In this document: piece after piece, positions 12,142 to 22,268 of the stretch | Layout of the letters: every line of letters starts with the position of its first letter | Position numbering within the stretch: the first letter of the stretch is position 1 | NCBI GenBank assembly: GCA_021399435.1 | Contig: JAJTUP010000022.1 | Location: 62,001-126,000, forward strand | From: Diaporthe sp. PMI_573 | Lineage: Eukaryota; Ascomycota; Sordariomycetes; Diaporthales; Diaporthaceae | DNA: 64,000 nucleotides | Reading direction: 5' to 3' | Made by a program: the position numbers and the translations under genes | The notes under the pieces: model-generated | What the model was told of the DNA's origin: nothing | Database searches by the model: none | What the model saw: only the letters and a program-made list of their open reading frames with translations

Positions 12142-12716
12142 TCACTTTGACTTCAAATTCGGATCTTGAATATCAATTGTCCTAATGCAAGGCCCATTCA
12201 ACTCATCAAGATGAACTTCAATGTGTCTTGATCTGTCCTCCATCGCCTGAAATGTGCCATCAGAAGGAAAGATGTGTCTATCGTCTGACACATCGGTCCT
12301 CAAAATCCACACAAGTGGTGATGCCTTCCACACCGGAACGCTTTGCCCCCTGTCAGCCTCCACAACCACAACCGAAAAGAAGAATAAAGCAGTCGACAAA
12401 CTCAGTATCGAAGGAAATAATGTCCATCACCATCTCACCTGTACACAGGTTGCATAGTTGTATACTTCTCCCTCTACGATACTGGTGTAATTCGGGTAAT
12501 TTATTCTCGCCGAGTTTACCGGACCATGTACCCGAACATAGGCCGTCAGCGAGTCTGATATGTTTGAAATTGAAATGATGCCTTGAATGCGCTCAAAGTC
12601 GGGGCGCCCCCAATTGTACATATCTTGAATGATCTCCGGTCCTACAAAACTGCCAAAGGTCAGGACAGACGGGTCTTAAACTTCATCGTCGCAGTCACCT
12701 GTGCCACCCGATATAA
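12142..12716 (-). pseudogene. 5'-truncated membrane-protein gene remnant with in-frame stops
   Basis: One reading frame on the minus strand continues from the edge of the repeat at about 12716 down to a stop at 12142, broken by a TGA (after YATCVQVRW) and by a TAA nearer the repeat. The pattern is a VRW.W-type junction, a hydrophobic segment (LSTALFFFSVVVVEA) and a WKASPLVWIL segment. This resembles the C-terminal end of a common family of uncharacterised fungal integral membrane proteins; homology is from memory of the pattern, not a search. The 5' part is missing and a dispersed repeat begins about 12 bp away. Best read as a gene fragment left after rearrangement. Confidence 0.55.
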
Positions 12717-12727
12717 GTGGTGGTTTG

Positions 12728-12991
12728 GGTGGTTACGTTTTTAACCCATGTACATACGCTTCTTAAGCAGTATGTAGGCGGTCCCTTTATACAGTGGTAA
12801 ACGCTTAAACACCCAGCGCTTTTTTTAAGAAAAAAAAAAACAATGCCGATAACAGTGGGTTTAGAATACGATTGTCTGTGGCACGTGGCCCAGAAAACAT
12901 TGCAGCCTTGTGACAGCCGCACAGACGAGGCTAGCGAGAACTGCTTCTGGCGGCGCCATAGACTAGAACCGTCGACACGAGTAGCCCAAGA
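12728..12991 (+). repeat. Dispersed repeat, inverted copy of the element end at 28585-28838
   Basis: About 260 bp match, in opposite orientation, the right end of the element inserted in the metallopeptidase-like gene. Shared landmarks include CTTCTTAAGCAGTATGTAGG, GGTAAACGCTTAAACACCC, an A/T homopolymer junction, and GGCACGTGGCCCAGAAAACA. The copies differ by scattered substitutions, many of them transitions, and small indels. Only this end of the element is present here. Confidence 0.85.
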
Positions 12992-13551
12992 AGTCGTTAT
13001 ACCCTTTGAATGTTGGGAAAACCTATTGAGATGCAAAGGTCACAAAATTCGTTTTTACGAAGACACGCTTCTTGCTATGTTGATATCTATTCCAGGAGTC
13101 AGAAACAGTGTGGCAATTGTCTGGACTGGCCAAGAACACTGGAATACTTGGGTAATGGAGCAAGAGGACCAAAATATGTAACCCAGAAATCAACCGTTCT
13201 GGCCGACTTCGTTCATGGACTGGCGGTTCTCCCAATACAGCGGTGGCATATGCTGGAACTCGTGCTTCGACCGCCGCTGTAAGAGTCGTATGTGCATCAT
13301 CGATTTGCCAACGTAGATCTATGAATTCCAAAGCATATGGCTTTTCAATCCATTGTAAATGGCCCTTCTCGAACAGTTCGATGGGGCGGGTCCAGCTCCC
13401 GACCCGGTTGCAGCGCACGGACCCTACTTCGGCAACTCCGTGTTAGCCGCCCGAATCGGCATATCTCCACCAATTTCCGGCCCTCCCGTGAGAAATTTTC
13501 ACTGCCACCACCACCATAAGCGTGGCTTTCGCTCCCAATTCAACAAGAAGC
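12992..13551. other. Intergenic between repeat and tRNA
   Basis: No gene can be supported. On the minus strand an open frame of about 130 codons (13023-13418) has protein-like composition in its first half but no recognised family and no clear start, so it may be another coding remnant. Confidence 0.35.
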
Positions 13552-13650
13552 GGTCCCGTAGCTCAGCTGGTTAGAGCGTGGTACTAATAATTCCTTAACC
13601 AGGAATCATCGGTGATGCCAAGGTCGCGAGTTCGATCCTCTCCGGGACCA
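13552..13650 (+). tRNA. tRNA-Ile (anticodon AAT) with intron
   Basis: The acceptor stem GGTCCCG pairs with CGGGACC and is followed by discriminator A. The D-arm is GCTC..GAGC. The anticodon stem TGGTA/TGCCA holds the loop CTAATAA with anticodon AAT. About 25 nt between the loop and the 3' half of the stem form an intron at the canonical position after base 37. The T-arm loop is TTCGATC; its stem has one C-T mismatch. The mature length is about 74 nt. Confidence 0.88.
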
Positions 13651-13920
13651 GCTGATTATCTTTTGCTCGATCTATGGGCATTTCCTTTTGCTCTTGTTGA
13701 GGGCGTGATCCTCTGGACATCCCTGAGTATCTGGTCTGCTTCAGGACTGCCGATTGGCATGTTGTTGCTCCGGGAGTGGGTAAATCTTGAGCCGGCCTGA
13801 ATAGATATCTAGGCAGGTTGAGTCACTTCACGGAAACCAGACCCCATATGACGTGACTCGATAAACGACCTACTGCACACTCCGGGACTTCATTGAGGAA
13901 TCTGAACGGCGGAATCAGCA

Positions 13921-14619
13921 ATGTCAATGCAGCATCCTCAATCTCCAGCGCCGAACCCGGCTGCCAACACCATGCAACAACAACCACCAAGCTCGGTCAC
14001 AACCTCGCCCGATATCTCAGACTTCCTCATCTCTCCGGCTGCGTTCCTCGCAAACCGGCCGGATGTCCACAACATCATCAGCGGGGCCGTCGTCTTCCGC
14101 TCGAGATCTAATGCCTCAGATGATGACGTTCACGAGGTTCTCTTGCTCAAACGAGCTCCCTCAGATTCGTTTGCCCTGAAATGGGAAACACCGGGAGGCA
14201 CCGCGGATCCGATTGTCGACCGGAGCCTAGTTGGCGTTGCTGTCCGCGAGCTATGGGAAGAAACACAGCTGCGGGCGCGGAGAGTCTCTTGTGCCGTTGG
14301 CCTGGGTCTTCCGGCTGGCGTCGACAATATCGTATCGCTTGGTGAGGTCACTGATGCAAGAATGGACAAGGAACATGACTTGTGTCTGTTACGTTTAGGG
14401 GAGGTTACGTGGGCGATTGGGACATTCATTGTTGATGTTGAGGACACGGAGGCACAGATCGTGTTGCGGGATGACGAGCATGTGGAATGGGCTTGGGTCA
14501 GTGAGGCCGAGATTGACAAGAGGGGATTCCAATCTGGCAAAGAGTTAGAGTTTGTCAGCGAGGCCATGAGGATGATAGTATTAGAGGCGTTCAGGCTGAA
14601 GAGGAAAGGCATAATCTAA
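13921..14619 (+). CDS. Nudix hydrolase domain protein
   Basis: Single exon, 232 aa; a second ATG two codons in is equally possible. The first 40 residues are low-complexity (Gln/Pro/Ser). The Nudix core is seen as WETPGGTADP followed by VAVRELWEETQL: the RELxEE metal-binding helix is intact, while the Gly after EE is Gln. The spacer between GG and RE is longer than the classical box, as in many fungal Nudix proteins. By family it would hydrolyse a nucleoside diphosphate linked to another moiety; the substrate cannot be deduced. No targeting signal is evident. It lies directly downstream of tRNA-Ile in ordinary genic DNA. Confidence 0.85.
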   Translation: MSMQHPQSPAPNPAANTMQQQPPSSVTTSPDISDFLISPAAFLANRPDVHNIISGAVVFRSRSNASDDDVHEVLLLKRAPSDSFALKWETPGGTADPIVDRSLVGVAVRELWEETQLRARRVSCAVGLGLPAGVDNIVSLGEVTDARMDKEHDLCLLRLGEVTWAIGTFIVDVEDTEAQIVLRDDEHVEWAWVSEAEIDKRGFQSGKELEFVSEAMRMIVLEAFRLKRKGII

Positions 14620-14955
14620 ATCATGACCTTGGACTTCGACTTGCCAGTTTGAGCTCTGAGTTATGAAGGCTCCCGGCTAGAAACTGCACATCACTATAAG
14701 ACAGTTCCAACATTCAGAGATAATCATCCATGCTCCATTGGTCATTTCTCGGAGTTTCTCGATGAAAAATAGCATTGCTCATTCTCGTAAATTGACGACC
14801 ACGGCATGGAATGAAACAGTTTCTTGAGTACTAACACCAGGGATATCTAGGCGTGTATATTGTAAAAATCGCAGGTTTTCAGACGCACCCATCAAGCCAA
14901 AGCCACACAATCTCAGGCATAAGACACTCAATGCAAACCTTCCGTTGCAAGGAGG
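14620..14955. other. Intergenic, convergent 3' ends
   Basis: Downstream sequence of the Nudix gene and of the minus-strand mitochondrial protein gene; no gene seen. Confidence 0.5.
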
Positions 14956-15861
14956 TCATGCCCTCCTCGTCGTCTTCTTCTCCTCCACCGCCCTCTCCCG
15001 AATCCGCCTTGCCACAGCCTCCCACGCCCATTTCGTCTTGGACCCCGTGGTGGTCTCATCCTCAATCCTGAAACCCCCCATCGCCCTGAACATCCACCAC
15101 CTGCGCTGGGCGTTCTCCTTGGTGGTGTCGCGCGTGTAGTTGACCAGCCCGAACCGCTTCCTCTCGGGCCTGAGGTCGGAGATCCGAACGTGGCTGACCC
15201 GCGGCTTAAAGATGGCGCCCATGTTGGTGATTGCCACCTCTGCGTCGGCCGGCGGGTTGTCGAGGAACAGGTCCAGCACGTGCTTGGACCGGCGGTACTT
15301 GTCCGGGACGCGCATGTGGATCCATACCACCATGGGCGAGGTGAGGTACCAGATCGCCAGCAAGGGTGTGGTGCCAAGGACGGCCACTAGGCGGACGGGT
15401 GAGTGAGGTGAGCAGGTTGAGTTGGATGACGGTTCTGTTGGACGGTATACTCACGTCCGATGGGTTTCCAGAGCGGCACGTCCGCGGATGTATATCCTGG
15501 TATGACGACGACGGCGAAGAAGCCGAAGACAAAGATCGTAGTCAGCTTCAGGGCACCGAGGAACATGATCCTTGGCGTCCCGATGTGGTAGACTATCATT
15601 CTCTTGGGGATTTCTGCATGCTCGTGGTCAGCTTTGGTAGTCCGAGGAGTTGAAGTTGTTGGCGCACTCACCAAACTTAGGCGCCTTGGGTTTTGGGGCG
15701 GGTGCTGCTGATGAGGCACTCCTGATGAACTGCTCACGGCACACCACGCGGGAGACGACAGGGTATCGGGGGCAGCATGCTGGCACTGAACTGCCCCGAG
15801 GGGCTGGCCTAGTCACTAGAGGCCTCAATTGGATCCGTTGTAGAGATATCGAACGGATCAT
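14956..15861 (-). CDS. Predicted mitochondrial inner-membrane protein, uncharacterised
   Basis: Three exons (15672-15861, 15455-15613, 14956-15386) give 259 aa. The N-terminus is Arg/Ser-rich without acidic residues (MIRSISLQRIQLRPLV) and ends near RSASS, typical of a mitochondrial presequence. Two hydrophobic segments follow: IMFLGALKLTTIFVFGFFA, and one across the second splice junction, LGTTPLLAIWYLTSPM. The C-terminal half is hydrophilic, rich in Arg/Lys, and presumably faces the matrix. The topology resembles the TMEM70/TMEM186/TMEM223-like group of fungal mitochondrial proteins, but I cannot assign it with confidence. Splice phases are consistent throughout. Confidence 0.72.
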
Positions 15862-16152
15862 GTTGAGATTGAGGTTGTTGTGGAAGGATGAAATGAGCCC
15901 TGAGCTGTGGAAAAGTTGTGGTGGCCCAAGCTCCCAACTGTAAACAGCAGTAGTTGGGCGCTCGCTACCAGATCACAGGGCTTGGGTGTTTACAAAGCAA
16001 AACCCATAACTCATATTATCATAATTTCAAATGATATGCAGCGAGTACGGAGCCTTGCAAATATATGATTTGATACGCATATAACAATAATGTAAACCGC
16101 CACAGTGGCTAGTCACCCCGAAGCAGTATCTACCACCACCACAGGCATCCAA
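15862..16152. other. Intergenic, AT-rich
   Basis: Promoter side of the mitochondrial protein gene and 3' side of the DsbA-like gene; no gene seen. Confidence 0.5.
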
Positions 16153-16908
16153 CTAATCGATAACCTTGCCCAGGTACTCAAGCCACTGATCAGCACTCCA
16201 CCCAGAGCTGATATCATTGTTCACAACACCGTTGAAAATAACAGTCGGACTGACATGGACTCCGACCAGACGAGCAATCCTGATGGTAATCTTAAGGTCG
16301 TTGGTGACCTCGTTCCCGATGTTCAGACTGCCATCGTCGGCGGCCTTCTCAGGGATAGCCAGCAGCTTGTACAGCTCGTCCGCGCTGACACCCGTGCTGT
16401 CGGCTCCCAGCTTGGCCAGGCGCTTGTACGTGGCGTTCCGGGGCTCGTTGACGACATTGACGTCGAAGTACGACTTCTGGTCGTTGAAGAGGGCCTCGCT
16501 GAAGGCCCAGAACTTGGACGGGGCGAGCCTATTCACGGCGAGAGCAGCCTCGTGGACCAGAGTTGACGACGGGTGCCATGGCTGCACCTGCTGCCTGAAT
16601 ATGACCTGCAACTTGCTTGCCAACTTGGGGTCCGCCCGTATCTTTGGCGCGACGGATGTGATGAACGTGTTGAAGAGCCCTGTGCGGTGTAAGTTCAACG
16701 CTGTCACACCGGCGTCGCCGCATTGAGCTGCAACGATTGGGCGTTGCACGATAATTTACATACTTGCTGAGAATGGGCACACGTAGTCAAGGTAGAGCTC
16801 TATTGTGTGCAAGGGATCTGCTACCGATGCCTCCGTGGGGGCCGGAGCAGCCGGGTCGTCGCTGAAGAAGAGCAGACGGTGGCCCTTGAGCTTGGGAGGG
16901 AGCGCCAT
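16153..16908 (-). CDS. DsbA/thioredoxin-fold domain protein
   Basis: Two exons, 16764-16908 and 16153-16679, give 223 aa from ATG 16908. An in-frame ATG at 17097 would add 63 residues that start like a mitochondrial presequence (MLLSRRCISS...), so a longer targeted form is possible. After a beta strand (ELYLDYVCPFSA) comes a CPFS motif in place of the redox CxxC, then a long helical insertion and a cis-Pro region (VHVSPTVIFNG) near the C-terminus. This is the DsbA-like layout seen in fungal thioredoxin-like proteins and in 2-hydroxychromene-carboxylate isomerase/FrnE relatives. With only one Cys in the motif, disulfide exchange by a two-cysteine cycle is unlikely. Role unknown. Confidence 0.75.
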
Positions 16909-17479
16909 GGCTGTGCGAGTGTTAGCCGAGCACACAAGCTCGTGTCCCAAAGGGGAATACGGACTGGAATTGGGTCTTTTCTTGAAGATTGATCGCGGGA
17001 TGGAAGAAAGAACTGGAAAGCAGGTCAATTGGGACCTGGGAAGGCTTCTGCGTATGGTGCAAGTCGCAGAACTGATGCACCGTCTCGAAAGGAGCATGAC
17101 TTCAGGGCGATAGATGGCGTAATACGGCGGATGGTGAGCGAGCTCATGGTGGGGTTGAAGGGGAGGGGTACTGCCAAGCAGCTCCCAAGGGTATAACCCT
17201 CTCAGGGTGAACCTACCCCGACTTCTTCACATGGCAGCTCCTGGGCTTCCGAAGCAGAGCACCCTCGCGACTGTGACGCGACATCCCTGCCTTCAGGACT
17301 GCAAGGGTCTGCACCACCCCGCGATCCGATAGCCGATTCATGGTTCTTATCAGCCCTGCGGTGACGGAGCCCCGCGAACAATTTCTTTCTGATCCTCCTT
17401 CGGCGACAGCCCTGCCCCCTCTGGACTTCGGACATTGGACATTGGACATTGGACACTGGCCATTGTCCCATCTCTCGCC
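16909..17479. promoter_or_regulatory. Divergent promoter region of DsbA-like gene and FGAM synthase
   Basis: About 570 bp separate the two start codons. It contains a 7-bp tandem repeat near the FGAM synthase start (separate entry). No specific factor site is claimed. Confidence 0.4.
17431..17465. repeat. Tandem 7-bp repeat in FGAM synthase leader
   Basis: Three exact GACATTG units followed by GACACTG and GCCATTG, ending about 15 bp before the start codon. Confidence 0.85.
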
Positions 17480-20400
17480 ATGCCTTACCAAACCCTTACC
17501 GGGAACTCGTGCTATACGAGCGCCGAGGCTCAGAAGCTCCTAGAGCGCATCAACAAGCAGACAGATGCCAAGCTCCAGTCCATCCAGGGCAACTGGCTGT
17601 ACTATGTTGACCTGAAGAAGGACCAGGTCGGCCTCGACAAGGTCCAGCAGTTGCTCCAGGTTACCAACACCTCGGCGCCCGCCACTGCGTCACAATCCGA
17701 GAACACTGTGACCTTCTACATCACTCCTCGCAACATCTCGCCATGGAGTTCCAAGGCCACCAGCATCGCCCACGTCTGTGGCCTCAAGGACCAGGTTCAC
17801 AGGGTCGAAAGGGGTCGAGTGGTCACCATCCAGTACGAGAGCTCGAGCAACGCAGGGGCTGAGATCCCCTTCCGCGATGTCATCCACGATCGAATGACCG
17901 AGACCCTCGCCACCGAGCAGCCCTCACTGGACGCCATGTTTGCTGAGCGTGAACGCTCTCCTCTTGTCGTCGTCGACATCTTCGCGGACGACAGCCGTGG
18001 ACCTCTGGCAATCCTTGACGATTACAACAAGAAGATGGGACTTGCATTGAGCTCGGAGGAGATGCAATACTTGGTGGACTCATACACTCGGCTGGGCAGG
18101 CCACCCCACGACGTGGAGCTGTTCATGTTCGCTCAGGTCAACTCCGAGTATGTCTTCCAAGGCAGCCGTGATTCTATTTCTCTTCATTGCGGATGACAAG
18201 TGTCACACAACCCACTCTCGAGCAATCTCGTTTCTCTTTTCAGTACTGTTTCTGACTGTCGGCCCCACACAGACATTGTCGCCACAAGGTCTTCAATGCA
18301 GCCTGGACCATCGACGGCAAGCCCATGGGCAAGAGCCTGTTCGAGATGATCAAGAACACCCACAAGAAGACCCCTGATTACACCGTCTCTGCCTACAGCG
18401 ACAATGCCGCCGTTCTCGAAGGAGATCTCTCCAATTTCTGGGCGCCAGACTACTCCACGGGCACCTGGAAGCTCTCCAACGAAGTGATCCACCCCTTGAT
18501 CAAGGTGGAGACACACAACCATCCTACAGCCATCTCACCGTTTCCTGGTGCTGCTACAGGTTCAGGAGGCGAGATCAGGGTATGAGGTTTCTACTTTCAC
18601 CTGCCTACCCTCTACCTTTCTGAGCGCGGACGACATGTGATGAATGGAAACGAGTGTTTCCGACTTCCTCCCATCTCTCGAACAAGTGTCGCGTCAGTTG
18701 CGCCTGTGTACTGACTTGGTCAATGTAGGACGAAGGAGCTGTTGGTAGAGGTTCGACCCCCAAGGCCGGTTTGTGTGGCTTCTGGGTTTCGGATCTGCTC
18801 ATCCCCGGCAGGAGAGAGCCATGGGAGGTCGACATTGGCCGACCTGGTCATTACGCCAGCAGTCTCGACATCATGCTGGAAGCGCCAATCGGCTCTGCAC
18901 GGTTCAACAATGAGTTTGGTCGACCATGTCTGACCGGAACCTTCAGGACTCTGCTCACAAACACCGAGGGTGAACATTCCAACAACAACAACGAGTGGAG
19001 AGGATACCATAAGCCAATTATGATTGCTGGTGGCATTGGCTCTGTCAGGCCACAGCATGCCCTGAAGAACGAGGCAGATGTCCTCGACGGCGCCCACGTC
19101 ATCGTTCTCGGAGGACCGGCGATGCTGATTGGCCTCGGAGGAGGAGCTGCCTCGAGCGCTGTTGGTGGCAGCAACGCGGATCTTGACTTTGACTCTGTGC
19201 AACGAGGCAATCCTGAGATGGAGCGCCGGGCCCAGATGGTCATCAACACTTGCGTTGCTCTCGGCGCCAACAATCCCATTGCTATGATCCACGACGTGGG
19301 TGCCGGTGGTCTCTCGAACGCGCTGCCCGAGCTGGTCAAAGATGCAGGCTTTGGCGGCAAGTTCGAGCTACGACAAGTGGAGAGCGCCGACAACAGTATG
19401 AGCCCATTGCAGATCTGGTGTAATGAGGCACAGGAGCGATATGTGCTGCTCGTCAACAGGGACAACATGAACCGCTTCCAGGTCATCTGCGGTAAGTTCA
19501 TTCGACGACGGACTCGGCCGCCGCAACTCTTATGGCATGACTGACTTTGTAACAGAACGCGAGCGTTGCGGTTACTCCAACGTCGGAAATGTAGTTGCCA
19601 AGGACCACAATGGCGCTGCCCGACTGGTACTGCAGGACCGAGAATCCAGGGAGTACCCCGTTCCGATTGATCTGCCTATGGACGCTCTGTTCCCGCCAGG
19701 CCGCCGCCAGGAGCGAGTGGTCGAGAGCATCAAGGCTCCTCTGGCTCCCTTTGATGCAGCCACCAGCATATCGGATAAGTACGGCCTGTCGGACAAGACA
19801 GCAGTAATTTCCAAGGCCACCGAACTTGTCTTTTCTCTCCCGTCGGTCGGATCCAAGATGTTCTTGATTACTATAGCAGACCGGGTAAGAAGGCCCTCCT
19901 TCCCGAACACTGACCACATTGTTGCTGACCCTTCCCGCAGACTGTTGGTGGATTGACAGTGCAAGACCAACTCGTCGGTCCATGGCAGACGCCTGTCGCA
20001 GATGTAGCTGTGACACTCGGCTCATTTGGATTTGAGAACAAGCGCCATGGTGAGGCAATGGCAATGGGAGAGAAGCCAACGCTTGCCCTCATCTCCGCGG
20101 CAGCTTCCGCGCGGATGGCAGTCGTTGAAAGTCTGATGAACCTCGGTGCTGCCCACATCAAAGGCGCCGCGGACGTTCGCGGAGATCTGCGACGCGTCAA
20201 GTTGTCCGCCAACTGGATGGCCGCTGTCAACCACCCTGGCGAAGGCGCTGCGCTGTTCGAGGCTGTCAAGGCCATCGGCATGGAGCTGTGCCCTGAACTC
20301 AATGTCTCGATTCCGGTCGGCAAGGACTCCACCTCGATGAAGGCATCTTGGAAGGATGAGGGCGGAGAGTCCAAGAGTGTGACAGCTCCAGTCTCCGTTG

Positions 20401-21950
20401 TCATCTCCGCTTTCACACCGGTTGAAGATGCTCGTTCCACTTGGACGCCACAACTGCGACGCGTCGAGGAAGTCGGCGATTCTGTCCTCATGTTTGTCGA
20501 CCTCGCCGGAGGTCGCAAGGCCATGGGAGGTTCGGCTCTGGCACAGACCCTGGGCCAACTTGGCAATGAGGTACCCGATGTCCATGACCCCAGGCTGATT
20601 GTGGACTACTTCGATGCTCTGTCCCAACTTCACGAGGAGGACATTGTGCTAGCGTACCATGACCGCTCTGATGGTGGTCTGCTTACCACCATTGCTGAGA
20701 TGATGTTTGCCGGCCGGTGTGCAGCTGACATATCGGTCGACGAGATTGCCAAGTCCTCCTCAACTTCAGATGCCCTTGAGGCCCTGTTCAATGAGGAGCT
20801 CGGTGCCGTCTTCCAGATCCGAAAGTCGGACGAGAAGAGATTCCTGCGTTGTTTCGCAACTTGCGGGCCGCCTCCGGGCTTGATCAAGAAGATTGGTTAC
20901 GTTCGGCCGACCTCCAAGCAGTCCCTGTCGGTAAAGTATGGGATGACACCGCTCGTCGAACTGGACCGGACCCAGATGCAACAGTGGTGGTCAACAACTT
21001 CGTACGAGATGCAAAAGCTTCGGGACAACCCGGCTTGCGCCGAGTCCGAGTTTGCCTCCCTCACCGACGCCAAGGACCCAGGTCTGTCATACAAGCTGAA
21101 GTACGACCCTGCCGACGCCAGCCTCCCGGCGCTCACAAACCTCAAGTCCCTGGTCACACAACGGCCACGCGTCGCCATCCTTCGAGAGCAAGGTGTCAAC
21201 GGCTACGCCGAGATGGCGTTCGCCTTCCGCGCGGCGGGCTTCGACGCGGTGGACATCCACATGACGGATATTCTATCGGGCTTCTCGCTCGACGGGTTCC
21301 GCGGGCTGGCGGCGTGCGGCGGTTTCTCATACGGCGACGTGCTGGGCGCGGGCCAGGGTTGGGCCAAGTCGATCCTGATGCACGACAACGCGCGCAAGAC
21401 GTTCGAGACCTTCTTCCGGCGGCCCGACACGTTCAGCCTGGGCGTGTGCAACGGCTGCCAGATGCTGTCGAGGCTCAAGGAGCTGATTCCGGGCGCGGAT
21501 CACTGGCCCGCCTTCGTGGAGAACACGAGCCAGCAGTTCGAGGCGAGGTACAGCATGGTGGCAGTCCGGGAAGACGACAACAGCGTCTTCTTCTCGGGCA
21601 TGGGCGGCTCACTTCTGCCCATCGTCGTCTCGCACGGCGAGGGCAGGGCCGAGTTCGCGTCGCCCGCCGAGCTGCAGGCCTGCACGAGCGATGCCGGCCT
21701 CGCCCCGCTGCGCTACACGGACAACTACGGCAAGGTCACGGAGAAGTACCCGTTCAACCCCAACGGCAGCCCGCAGGGCATCGCGGGCGTCAGGAGCAGG
21801 GACGGCAGGGTGCTGGCCATGATGCCGCACCCGGAGAGGACCATCATGGCGGACGTGGCGAGCTGGGCGCCGAGGGAGGAGGTCGACTCGTGGGGCCAGT
21901 TCGGGCCGTGGCTGAGGATGTTCAGAAATGCTAGGAAGTGGGTTGGTTGA
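17480..21950 (+). CDS. ADE6: Phosphoribosylformylglycinamidine synthase (FGAM synthase)
   Basis: Five exons: 17480-18147, 18273-18579, 18729-19491, 19556-19884 and 19941-21950, giving 1358 aa, the usual eukaryotic length. The enzyme converts FGAR, glutamine and ATP to FGAM, the fourth step of de novo purine synthesis, in the cytosol. Seen in order: the N-terminal PurS-like region; the linker and FGAM synthetase core with [20 protein letters not shown]; a second ATP-grasp-like AIRS half with [16 protein letters not shown] and YHDRSDGG; and a C-terminal class I glutamine amidotransferase with the nucleophile in GVCNGCQML and the His in MPHPER. All core motifs are intact. ATG 17480 is chosen because the upstream in-frame extension runs into the leader repeat. 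The 3' end converges on the karyopherin gene. The symbol follows yeast usage. Confidence 0.97.
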
Positions 21951-22268
21951 TCTTTTGTTTCTCTGGGACCATAAAAAGAAGAGCCAAAAACAAAGAAAGG
22001 AAAATAGAATGCATGGTTTTATAGACAGGTGCGAAGGCCGTTTGGTTCAATGCATGCCTTACAGGAGTTCAATCAAGTTGCAGTGCTCCACAGTCGAAGT
22101 GTTAGCCCCATGCGTATACATATGTATGATCGTGGTCTCGTTTATTCATGCCTTATTCATGCACACCGAGGTATCTTTCGCTTCCCTTTTCTAGCATAAC
22201 CCCTCAAGTCTATATTAAATACATAGCCTCGAGGATGCGAATTTCCTCAATTCCAACTCAGGGACTCT
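21951..22268. other. Intergenic between convergent genes
   Basis: 3' regions of FGAM synthase and the karyopherin gene; AT-rich, no gene seen. Confidence 0.5.

Noticed and set aside
20849..21934. Open frame of 361 codons on the plus strand
   Set aside because: It lies entirely within the last exon of FGAM synthase in another frame, has an Arg/Gly/His-rich composition typical of shadow frames, and carries no domain.
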